The position numbers were made by a program, and so were the translations under genes. Below are positions 22,589 through 33,800 of a stretch of DNA of 64,000 bases, in pieces. Each line of letters opens with the position of its first letter. Position 1 is the first letter of the stretch. Origin of the DNA: an uncultured Prevotellaceae bacterium (GTDB taxonomy: Bacteria > Bacteroidota > Bacteroidia > Bacteroidales > Bacteroidaceae); contig ONMN01000006.1 in the NCBI GenBank assembly GCA_900318885.1, positions 80,411-144,410 on the forward strand, written 5' to 3'. The notes below the pieces were generated by a model. It ran no database searches, had not been told where the DNA came from, and was given only the letters and a program-made list of their open reading frames with translations.

Positions 22589-23749
22589 ATGCGTAAGGCA
22601 CTGACATTTATACTGGCACTGATGCTGATGGCCTGCTCGAAGTCATCCGACGAAGCCGAAAAGGTTCCGCAGGGGGAAGAGAAGCAGCCCATGCTCAGTT
22701 TCTATGTCTATGCCCCAGAGCATCCCATGTTGACGCGTGCCTCTGTGGGCGACGTGAACCCTATCGGTGAGGAGGCGAAGGTCAACAGTCTGCAGATATG
22801 GGTCTTCGAAACCGCCAATGGTAAGTTGGTGGCTTATTATGAGCCCCAGTCTGCTGATATCAGTAAGTTGAATAACGATGAAGGTAATGTCTATCAGGTG
22901 CCTGTCACTCACGACTTTGCTAACCGCCGTCCCCGTCCCCGTGTTGATGTCTTTGTGCTGGCCAATGTAACGACCAGTAATAGTGCTGTTGTCTATGGCG
23001 AGAATTCTTCTCGTGCCGAATTGGAAGCAGCCTTGCTATCCAATGGGCATTTTGGTGCTGGTGCACTGACGAATCAAGTTCCTTCTGCAGGCCTTCCGAT
23101 GTCGGGAGTTCTGAAAAACCAGCCCATCACAGGTGAAAAACCCGTCCTGCGTATTGGTACCGACTTCTCCGAGATGGCCACCGTCCGTCTGGCTCGTGCC
23201 GTTTCCAAACTGCGCTTTGTGTTCAGTGCCTTGACGGGTTCGGACCTTAAGATTACGGGCATTACCATTGATGCGGGCTTGATGACCGACGAGGAATATC
23301 TGTTCCTAAATAAACCCTACAACGGAAGTAACTTTAACATCAAATCGTATTACGGTTCAGCAGTACCCTTCATCTCTTCGGTGGAATCACCATTGACTGT
23401 CAAGGAGGTCGCCGAACCACTCGAATACACCTTTATCGATGGTATGGAGGATGCGCAGGATTACGAGACGCGTATCTGTGCGGCTATTGATGCCGGGACA
23501 CTGACTTCTTGGGGCCCCTTCTATCTCCCAGAGAGTGACAAAAAGCTGACGGGTACTATCACCTATACGGTTGGTGGCAGTGAGATGCCTCCAGCTGAAT
23601 TCGAGATGACTGATGAAGGCGATTTCACACGCAACCATACGTGGATTGTCTATGCTTACTATGGTGATGCGGTATTGCAGTTCAATCTGGTCAATGTCAA
23701 TAGCTGGACCGATAAGGATGTCAGGAACCATGATGTGTATAATTGGTAA
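22589..23749 (+). CDS. Fimbrial accessory/tip-type lipoprotein
   Basis: The 386-residue protein has a lipobox LMAC (Cys about 16). An Asp/Glu-rich linker is followed by MLSFYVYAPEHPMLTRASVGD, which resembles the strand and arginine cleavage region of fimbrillins. Further segments are VNSLQIWVFETANGKLVAYYEP, VDVFVLANVTTSNS, VRLARAVSKLRFVFSAL and a C-terminal RNHTWIVYAYYGDAVLQFNLVNVNSWTD. The last is a common C-terminal strand pattern of accessory fimbrillins in this phylum. It probably sits near the fimbrial tip. The exact subfamily (FimC/D or Mfa3/4-like) cannot be fixed by eye. Confidence 0.7.
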   Translation: MRKALTFILALMLMACSKSSDEAEKVPQGEEKQPMLSFYVYAPEHPMLTRASVGDVNPIGEEAKVNSLQIWVFETANGKLVAYYEPQSADISKLNNDEGNVYQVPVTHDFANRRPRPRVDVFVLANVTTSNSAVVYGENSSRAELEAALLSNGHFGAGALTNQVPSAGLPMSGVLKNQPITGEKPVLRIGTDFSEMATVRLARAVSKLRFVFSALTGSDLKITGITIDAGLMTDEEYLFLNKPYNGSNFNIKSYYGSAVPFISSVESPLTVKEVAEPLEYTFIDGMEDAQDYETRICAAIDAGTLTSWGPFYLPESDKKLTGTITYTVGGSEMPPAEFEMTDEGDFTRNHTWIVYAYYGDAVLQFNLVNVNSWTDKDVRNHDVYNW

Positions 23750-23766
23750 AAACGAAAAGAAACGTG

Positions 23767-24861
23767 ATGAGAAGATACGATATATATAATAAGGTTCGCG
23801 CGGGGCTGCTCCTGTTAATGGGTAGTCTGTTGTATGGCTGTACCTCCGATAACGAGGGACAGGACGAACAGGATGACACCCTTCAGCTGGTGGCTTATAC
23901 CCGTTCGTATGACGACATCACCCGTGCCGTCCCCGATGGTTACAATCCGTTCACTCCTGACGATGTGACCTCTATCGGCATCTTCATGACGACATCTCCT
24001 AATGGTCTCCCCGAACGTGTGGGTCATTTCAGCTATAATGGCAACTCCTGGCGTTCGAATATCAGCGTAAAGTCGGGTACCTATTATATCTATGGCTTTA
24101 TGCCGGGTGATATCATCAGTGCTGAGCCCACTGCAATTAGTCCGCTCAATGGTGACTTTAAGAATGGTGCCACTCTGACCCTTGATGGTCTGAAACCTAT
24201 CAGCAAGACCGACGTCTGCGTCATTGTGGGCGTAAAGGGCGTTACTAGTTCGTCGACAGAAAACGACGTATCACTGGGAAAGTTCGAATATATAGGTATA
24301 GGTAAAGAAAAAGGTCAGCACTTTGTTAACCTGCTGATGGATCATATCTACAGTTGTCTGCAGTTTAGGATGCAGGTGGAAGATAGCTATAGCGTCCTTC
24401 GTACCATCAAACTGAAGAAGATGGAACTGCGGACGGCCAAGATTAGTGCTACCAAGGCTGTCATCACATTGACCGCCAATACAACAGGTGCTAATCCCCT
24501 TGGCAACAATATTTCGTGGTCTACGCCGACAGCATCAACGGGTATGTCCATGACGCTCTTCGAGAGTGAGGAAGGTGAGGCACTGCCGTCCGTTGCTGCT
24601 GCCACACCGCTGCTGCTCAGCGGCAATATCATGCCGGGCTGCGACGATGCTTTGTCGCTGGTTTGTACTTACGATGTCTACGACAGGAAAGGTAATCTCG
24701 TCCGCAAGGATTGCGAGGTGCCTAATACATTGCCGAAATCTCTGGGTATCTCCAGTTTGAAAGCTGGTGAACGCCAGCCTATCGAACTGACGGTGGCTCC
24801 AACATATTTGGGTGTTTTGTCGGATCCCGACCTGAACAATCCGGATATCACGTTCAATTGA
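23767..24861 (+). CDS. Fimbrillin-family lipoprotein
   Basis: The protein is 364 residues from ATG 23767 (MRRYDIYNKVRAGLLLLM). A TTG eight codons earlier would overlap the preceding gene. The lipobox is LLYGC. The mature part shows a fimbrillin-like layout: LQLVAYTRSYDDITRAVP with a candidate arginine cleavage site, VTSIGIFMTTSPNG, SGTYYIYGFMPGD, a QHFVNLLMDHIYSCLQFRMQV segment typical of the second domain, and ALSLVCTYDVYDRKGNLVRK. It ends only 10 bp before the giant gene, so the two are probably co-translated from one message. Confidence 0.7.
   Translation: MRRYDIYNKVRAGLLLLMGSLLYGCTSDNEGQDEQDDTLQLVAYTRSYDDITRAVPDGYNPFTPDDVTSIGIFMTTSPNGLPERVGHFSYNGNSWRSNISVKSGTYYIYGFMPGDIISAEPTAISPLNGDFKNGATLTLDGLKPISKTDVCVIVGVKGVTSSSTENDVSLGKFEYIGIGKEKGQHFVNLLMDHIYSCLQFRMQVEDSYSVLRTIKLKKMELRTAKISATKAVITLTANTTGANPLGNNISWSTPTASTGMSMTLFESEEGEALPSVAAATPLLLSGNIMPGCDDALSLVCTYDVYDRKGNLVRKDCEVPNTLPKSLGISSLKAGERQPIELTVAPTYLGVLSDPDLNNPDITFN
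23780..23795 (+). repeat. 16-bp motif shared by two gene starts (copy 1)
   Basis: ATATATATAATAAGGT lies 13 bp into this gene. The identical 16-mer lies 18 bp into the giant gene at 24890 but in a different reading frame, so it is conserved as DNA and not as peptide. Confidence 0.7.
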
Positions 24862-24871
24862 ATAAGGAAAG

Positions 24872-27800
24872 ATGAATAGGAATAGCGACATATATATAAT
24901 AAGGTATAAGCATTGGAAGCGTTTGCTGCTGATGTTGACAATGTTCATTGTTCAATGTTCCATGTTCAATGTTTATGCTCAAATCGTCATTGGCGGACAC
25001 GTCTATGGCGGCGGTAATGCTGGAGACACAGGCGGTAATACTACTGTTACTGTGCATGCTGGCGATTTGGACAGGGTCTATGGTGGCGCCCGAATGGCAG
25101 ATGTCAAGGGTAGAGCTTTCGTGAACATTGACGGTGCTCACGCCTCTAACTATATTGTCATTAATCGTCTTTATGGTGGTAACGATATTGCAGGAACCAT
25201 CGGAACCGAATTCGAAGGCAAGTCAGAAGATCAGCTACCAGAGCTACCAAATGAGGTGAAAGATCATGCTGACAACAATGGTGTTGACAAGACTTGGAAT
25301 GCTCTGGTGCTTATCTCTACCAAGACTGAAACAACAGGTACTGGTGACGAGGCTGTAACCACTGAGGCTGAAGGCGCTCAAAAGATATATATTGGTCAAC
25401 TCTTCGGTGGTGGTGATGGTGAATATGAATATGGCTACAGTACTGAACGTTCCGTCTATTATGCTAAGGAGGATAATGTAGAGGTAGCTACTAGTACCAC
25501 AGAACTCACTGTCCCTAATCTTGGCAAGACCTTCGTTGACATTCATGGTGGTTCTATCGTTTATGCCTATGGCGGTGGTAACAATGCTACAATAACAGAG
25601 AAAACTGTTATCAGTGTGGATAACCCCAGTAAGGTGGTCAACAGTATCATAGATACAACCAATCCTAATGCTGATGCAAATGGTGAACTGCTGACTAACG
25701 ACCGTTTTGAGAACAAGATGGATATCAACACAACCTTCTCTTACCCAGGTAGTGCTGAATACCAGATAGGTCGTCTGTTTGGTGGTAACAACAAGGCTGA
25801 TATGGCTATTCGTCCTCGATGGAATCTGCAAAGAGGTAGAATCCGTATGCTCTACGGTGGAGGTAACGAAGGACGTATGACCAGTCCTGAAGGTCTGCTG
25901 ATGGAAGTGAAAGGCGATGGAATGGTGGTTGACAACGTCTATGGCGGTTGTCGTAAGGCAGATGTGCGTCCGCTCAAAGCTGATGGCAGTCCTGTCGCTG
26001 ATGCTGACATTCAACTTAATCCTAATGATAATCCCAATAATATTCCAGGAGGCTATGCTGCCCGTGTCAGGGTGCTGGCAGGCCATGTCAACAACGTTTA
26101 TGGCGGTAACGATATCTCAGGAAATGTCTATGGTGGTAACACGGTGGGTATTTTCACCAATATTCATGGCAATGTCTATGGTGGTGGCAACGGCTCGTAT
26201 GCCTATACCGATAATCCGAAACTGAAGGGTGATCGCAGATGGGGTGACTTCTATTATAGTCCTAAGGATATTCTGGGACTGAGTGGCGATACATTCGACG
26301 GTGTGCAATCTGCTGAGGCACTAAATAGTTTCCGTCCCAATGCAGAGAAAGTTTCTATTCTTGTGAGAGGTACAGCGGAAAAACCGGTATTTGTAGAAGG
26401 AGCCCTCTTCGTCGGTGGTAATAGTGCCTCACTGCGTGACCAGTCCAATACCACCAGTACGAATACGCGTCAAACCCATATTAAGATTGGTTCTTATGTA
26501 ACCATCGATAACGTGTTCCTCGGCAACAACGGCGAGAACATGATTAAACACGATGAGGCTAATGCCGACGGTCATGGCGAAGGTGTGTTGCGTACTATGA
26601 AGCGTACTGATATAGCTTCTGATGGTTCCAAGTTTAGCTCGATGAATTTGGAGGACGAAGCTGTCTTTGCCAAATACATGGAAGGCTGTGCCATGAAGGT
26701 AAAGCCTACAGTCGTGTTTGAGAGCATGGCTCAAGGTGATGCCCAAGATTACAAATCTTATACTACCCAGTTTGGCTCGTTCTATTGTGGAGGTAACGTG
26801 GGAAGCATAATTGTACCGGGTAAGATAACAGTTGACTTCGAAGATGAAGTGATTATCTACGACAAGGTGGTCGGTGGCTGTAACAATGCCAATGTGCAAG
26901 CAGTCACAGGATTTAATGCTCGATACTTAGGCGGTCTGTTGGGTGATCCTGCTCCTGTGCCGGATGGTTCTCCTGCCGGAACGATAGGCGACAAGCTCGA
27001 GCTGAACTTCAGTGGTTTGAAGATTCAGCCTATGCGCTGGAATGCAACCCGCACAGCATTGGAATGGAATACCATAAGCTCATCGTCAGGTCTCCCCGTT
27101 GACCCGGTGACATCAGGTGCCTCTCCTGAAAGCCCCGTCATCAGTAGCGCTGATGACCTTGACCGCCGTCTGAAGGGTGGTAACATCTATGGCGGTTGCT
27201 ATAACACAGGACATGTGAACGGCAATGTGGTCATCAACATCAACAGCTCTATTGTTGACCGTAAGGGCGAATTTGCCATCTTCGACCAAATAGAGGAGAA
27301 CGAGGGTGAGGCTATCCTTTATGGTAACGATAACTATAAAATCACCGCGCGTCGCTCAGGTGTTATCCTTGACGAGCAGGGTATGGACGTGTTAGGTAAA
27401 GCGCTTAACGTATTTGGTGGTGGTTATGGTGCAGAGTCTGAGATATGGGGTAGTACCACTGTCAATCTTAACAAAGGCTATGTATTCCAGGTCTTTGGTG
27501 GTGGTGAGAATGGTGCGATTGGTAAGGGCACCTATAATTCGACGACAGGGAAACTGGAATACACCTACGACCCAAGATATAGCTGTCACGTCAATCTGAA
27601 AGGTAGTCAGGAAGGTGTTTACAGGGGTCATGCGGACGATAGTGATGATATGGCAGATACCGAGTTTATCTATGGCGGTTCCTTCGAAGCACCTATCGCC
27701 GGTAACACCATCATCAACTTAGGTAACGGACGTATTTTTAACTCATTTGCCGGCAGCTGTAATGCCGACATTTTGGGACATACAGAGACCTACATCGGTC

Positions 27801-30800
27801 GTCAGAAGAAGGAAGATGGCACATACGAAGATGGCGGCGGTTTCCCATGGATTCGTGACCATGTCTATGGCGGTAACGACCTTGGTGGACAGATTCTTAA
27901 TAGCGCAAGCTTCAAAGACCGTGTCAGTTCTGATTTGCAGGCTAAGTTACACAATTCGGATGTGGTCAACGCTTCTGCCTATATGGAGTATATTCAGGGT
28001 CGTGTGGGCTATATCTTCGGTGGCTGCTATGGTGACTACGACTATACTGACCCTCATTATAGCAAATATACTTGCAGCAAAGGCGAAACTAACCCGGGAT
28101 TCAACAAACTCGGATTCACCAAGCCTCGTTTGGACAATGCTTTCGTTAACTTCCGTCCTAACAACCACACTCGCAATGAATTGGAAAGAATCTTCGGTGC
28201 AGGACAAGGAGCTTCGAAAGGTTTTGGTGTGGACAGCATGCAGAATCGCAGCTATATCTTGATAGATATTCCTCAGACCATCACGAAATTCCAGAATGTT
28301 GCCGTATTTGGTGCTGGTGCTAACTGCGGTCTGGGTATGGGTGTCGACTCTGTTACTGTAGCTGCTAATCTTGACAAGTACTCAGCTATCATCGACCTCT
28401 TCAGAGGCACCGTCAGCAATGTCTATGGTGGTAGTTTCAAGGAAGGTTTTACACGCCGCACCATGCTGAATGTGCCTAGTAGCTCCACCATTAGCGTACA
28501 GAGTCTGTTCGGTGGTGCCTATGGCGATGACCCTCTCTATCCATGTGACGTCTACGAGTCACACGTCAACTATCATAGTGCTAATGCCACTGTACGTGGT
28601 AATATCTATGGCGGTAACAACAATGCCGACCGTACGCTCTATGCTCAGGTCAACGTAGACGTCCCCGTCTATAATGGACAAACAGACCCCAAGACAGGTT
28701 CTAAGTATATGTCAACCGTCTATGGTGCTGGTTTTGGTGAGGACACATGGGCACAGTATACCGAGGTAAACCTGTTGTCCGGCGCACAGGTCTATGAGGT
28801 TTATGGTGGCGGCCACAACGGAAAGGTAATCAATCGCAAATCATTGTTGAAATGGGCTAAAGAAGATCCGTCACTCGACCTCAGTATGCCTGGATATAAT
28901 GAGTGCGGCCTGGACCACCAAACCTTAGTTCATGCTACGCGCTTAGGAGGAAAATATCATACGAATGTCCACATCTACGAAGGGGCTACAGTATGGAACT
29001 ATGCTTATGGTGGCGGTAAGGGTGACTCTAAAAAGGTAGGTCAAGGCATTTTCGGTAGTGGTGATGTTTACGGCAGCACCTATATTGATTTGCTTGGTGG
29101 CACGGTTGTCAAGGATCTCTATGCTGCAGGTACTAGTGGAGCCGTGCGTGACAGTTTCCGCGTGACATCTGCTGGTTTTGACTACAATGGTGAACATATA
29201 GAAGGCTTTACCGCCAGTGCAACAGCCTATATAGAAGGTGGTACGGTGCGTAACGTCTATGGCGGTGGCTGGGAAGGTGACGTAGGCTATCATGATAAAT
29301 CGGTTACTGCTATTACGAACGATATTCCCGGTGAGACCAATGTGGTCATCGGTATCCGTCAGGACCAGGCTTCACTGCCTGATGGCTATGGTTACCTGAA
29401 GGGTGTTCCTGCCATTCAGCGTAATGCCTATGCCGGTGGTGAGGGTGGTAGCATCTTCGGTGAGGCCCACGTGACGGTGAACAACGGCTACATCGGCTAT
29501 ACCTATAATGCGGAAACAAAGGAATATGTAGCGAAGGTCGATGACGAAACCTGGAGTGACCACATCGGTAAGGACCGTTTGTCGGACTGTGGTAACGTCT
29601 TCGGCGGTGGTTATGACGATAACAGTAGTGTCGACGAGAGCTTCGTCACCGTCTGGGGTGGTGTCATTCGTAACAGCGTCTTCGGTGGTGGTGAGATTGC
29701 TACCATCGGTCGTGGTAAGGTTACTGAGAGTGGCGATGATAATAAGACACGCGTTGTGAGTGCCATCCACAAGTTTGGTGGAACGAACATCAAGATCTAT
29801 AATGGTCATGTGAGACGTAATGTCTTCGGAGGCGGTAAGGGTTACAACATCCTTGGTTATGGCGGTATTCATGGTTTCTATACCGACGGTTATGTCTTCG
29901 GTCAGACCAAGGTATTCATCCATGGCGGCGAGATAGGTACTGCAGAAGGACTAGCCAGCGGCTATGGTAACGTCTTCGGTGGTGGCGATGTGGGCTTTGT
30001 CTATGGTAAAGGCTATGGCACCACAAAAACGAAAGCAGCAGAAAGCACGGGTTCACCAGGTCATATATACTATTACGATGAAGCAGGATACTTGACAGAA
30101 GACTGTGAGGTGGTGATATCTCCCATGCTTCAGATTAAGGAGAATGGTACACCAGTCGAATTCGGTGGCAAAACCTATGGTCCTTACGACTATGTGCCTA
30201 CGGAATACTTGAACACTCTGCCTGCTGAAAAGACAGACAGCAGATGGCAGAATCTCTATACGGGTGACCAGTCTGCTGGTGACACGGAAGAACGAGGCGT
30301 ACATATCCGCAATGCCGTGTTTGCAGGTGGTAACGTGTCGTCAAATAGTGAGAGCTATGCTAATGCCACAACGGTGTTCGGTAATACCACAGCCACATTG
30401 TATGATGTTTACCACCACGACTTCATCACCGTAGGTACTGAGCATACTGGTGGACTTTATGGCGGTGGTAACCTGTCGGTGGTAGGTGGCTACCGTGAGT
30501 TGAACATTACCAACTATGGTACCGACTACTACGGTCTTGACCAGCAGATTACCCTTGAAGAATATCAGAAACTGACCAACCGTGAGCGTGCTTACTTCAA
30601 GTTGGAGTATCTGTGTCAGCAGGATGTCTCCATTGGTGGCAAGAACTATAAGGCCGGCGACCGTATCAGTGAGGACGAGTATAACGCATTGCTTGCTGCA
30701 TATAAGAGCGAGACCTATTGGATACAGTATGGTTTCTGCTCCATCTATGCCGGTCGTCTGCTGAACACCATCCAGCGTGCCGACTTCTGCGGCGTATTCG

Positions 30801-33800
30801 GAAGCCGTCTGGTGTTGCAGGGTGCCAAGGACCGTGTGGCCGATGTAGCCGATGCTACGGAATACACCATCAACCGTATCGGTGAGTTGTCGCTGAACCA
30901 ACAACGCTCGGTGGCTGGCGATACGGAGGAGTCGAAGAAGCTGCATGGCAACTATTTCGGTATCTATAGTGTGGTGAACTATCTGGGTAGTCTTACCAGC
31001 GACGTTCTCTTTGACGACAAGCGCAGATACGTCGAGAAAGGTGTCACGCATGAGGATACGAATAGCTATTACGACTGGAAGACCTCTCATCTGGACAAGC
31101 GCGACCGTAACAATGGTACCTCTTTCAATCAGGTGGCCTTGGCTTCGGGTGTGTTCCTGGAATTGACCTCTGAGCTGAGCACGCCCAGCAACAAGATATA
31201 TGGTGACATTACCGGTATCATTGAGCTCGACCTGATCAATGTGAAGAAGGATATCGAGGGTGGTGGCTATGTCTATGCCCGCAATGAACATGGTGAGCGT
31301 ACGGAGGTTTCTCACGTAAACACCCTCCTCTGTGATTATAATATGAAGGATGGTAACGAAGCACGAACCAAAAAGTTTTATACCTATAGTAAGACAAACC
31401 TCATGGCTTGGCAGACTTCGGGTAACTTCATCCATAAGTCGAAGCGTATCGTCGACGACTGCTATCCCAACAACGGTATCTATAACGACGGCTATACAAA
31501 GTCGCCTGCCCACTATTGGTACATCAAGGGTGAGGTGTATATCTACGACCAGGTGGTATCGGCCTACGCCGGTTCTGCTTCGGCCTACTCGAAGGAGGTA
31601 CGTATCCCGCTGACCATTACTGCCGGTTCTAACGGCCGCCTGAAACTGTTGAATGTCCAACCGAGCCTCTATGCTTACTATGCTGATGAGTCGCGTAGTG
31701 AAAGCAACAAGATTGGTGAGGATGGTGTGAAGGTCGATAATGAGAGTACGACCTACCACCTGAACGATGTCATCTCTTGGTGGGATTGGAACCAGCTGTC
31801 CGACAACGAGCAGAAGTACTTCGTCAAGGAGACCTTCGTCAATGTCGATACCTGTTATGTAGGTGCTATTGCTGAAGGAAACTTGTATCCGTCAGGAACC
31901 TATGTGCTGGAGAACGACCTGTCGGCCCATGCTTCTGAGATTGAGCCGAAGACGGCTTATCAGCGATTCATGGAACTCCATCCGAACATCTACGACAAGA
32001 ATGGAAAGCCGGTAGAGGACTTGAAGACGCTGTTCCATCCGTCGAACAATATCGGTCATGAGACTGGTTATGTGCTGACGCTCGACATGAACAGTCCGAA
32101 GGATTGGGATGACTGGTACAGTCCTGTCTATGCCAATGACAACCTTCAGAAGATCAGGAAGGACGAATATAACGATCCTGGTACCGATAAGACGAAGTTC
32201 CGTGAGGGTCCGACCTACGCCCTGACCGGTGAGTCCGGACTCTATGGACAGCGCGAATATGGCAAGGGTGAGATTATCTCGAAGGAGGTCTACGACGACT
32301 ATACCACGACGGTAGGTCGTATGCACATCCAGCCTCAGGGTCAGGCCAGTGCCGAGCCGGCTTATGTCGCTCTGGCAGACTACGGTACCACGCAGGCGGG
32401 TAATGCCATCTCGCAGACGGAATACAATGCGTTGAGTGACAAGTCGAACTTCGACTCGGCAATGGTTTGTATCAATACCATCCAGTTGGGCGACGAGGAG
32501 TATGTACTCCTGGGTGAACTCGTTTCTGGCGACAATACCAAACTGACGGCTCTGGCCCAGAAGTACATGGACTATAACAATAGCAAGGTCAATGCCGATA
32601 AGGTTGATTTGGAAACGGCATTGGCTTATATCCATGCGAACTTGTCGAACGCCTACTACATCACCAGTGACGGTCTCTATGGCGGACAGTACTTCGAAGC
32701 TGGTGAGAACTACGGTGCTATCAAGTCGTGGTGCTCGCTGACCGATGCCCGCGACAAGTTCAGCTACAACTACGACGCCCTCGACCTGTTGGTTGACCCG
32801 CAGTATCGTGGCGAGGGTTATATCGAGGATTCGTACCATAGCCCATACAGCGATGTGAAGTCGGTAGAGTATGAGGCCGTATATGGTGGTACAGGAACAT
32901 TGACCTACTTTGATAATGACGGCACTCAGCATACTATCAGCAGTGGCGGAAGCATCGACCGCGAACAATATGAGAAGGTACGCAACGACCAGATGCACTA
33001 CACCCGTATCCAGGTGGCAGCAGGTTCTGACGAGCAGACGGTATATATCGTGCGTGAGAACATCATCAGCAACGGTACGCCGTATGCCCAGGGTCAGGAT
33101 ATCAGCGAGAAGGACTACCGCTCGCTGTCGGCTATCAATAAGGATAAGGTAGACATCGTTACCCTGCAAAAGGGTGCGGCAGCCGCTGTCAAGTACTACT
33201 GCTATGAGGCTTACCAGCCAATGACTTCGTTCAATACGGAGATTGGCGTTCCTGGTAAAGCCGGTTCAATCATTTCCGAAACGGTCTTCAACACCCAGAT
33301 CCCGAACGATCAGAAGTACTTCTCTATCCAGGGCTCTGAGCCTACGGAGACGACGACGCTGTATGTCTCTCGTGAGTCGAATGCCAAGGATGTGACGTCT
33401 GAGAAGGTCATCAGCGTTGTCTATCAGTACACCTATTATGAGGCCGACGACGAGGGTGAGGGTGTCAGCCTTGTCAATGAGTTGCATGTGCTGAATATCC
33501 ACCTGCAGTTGGAGAGCGGTGCTCCTGAGATTGGTCTCTTGAACGCACCTCCTGCTGTGCTGCCGGGTAATTCGGTGGGTCTGAAGGCTCCGACGGTTAA
33601 TCCTGGTCTTTACGAAGTCCTGACCAGTGGCTGGGAGATGTTCTTCTCTGAGGAGGATGCCCAGCTCCATCGCAATGGTGTTCCGTTCACCAATAACGGT
33701 ACGCCGCTCTACTGGTATCAGAACCAGAAGGTATTCCTGGCCTTCTACTCAAAGACCTATCTGGGTAAGACCTATTCGAACTACGTGCCGTTGACTGTTG

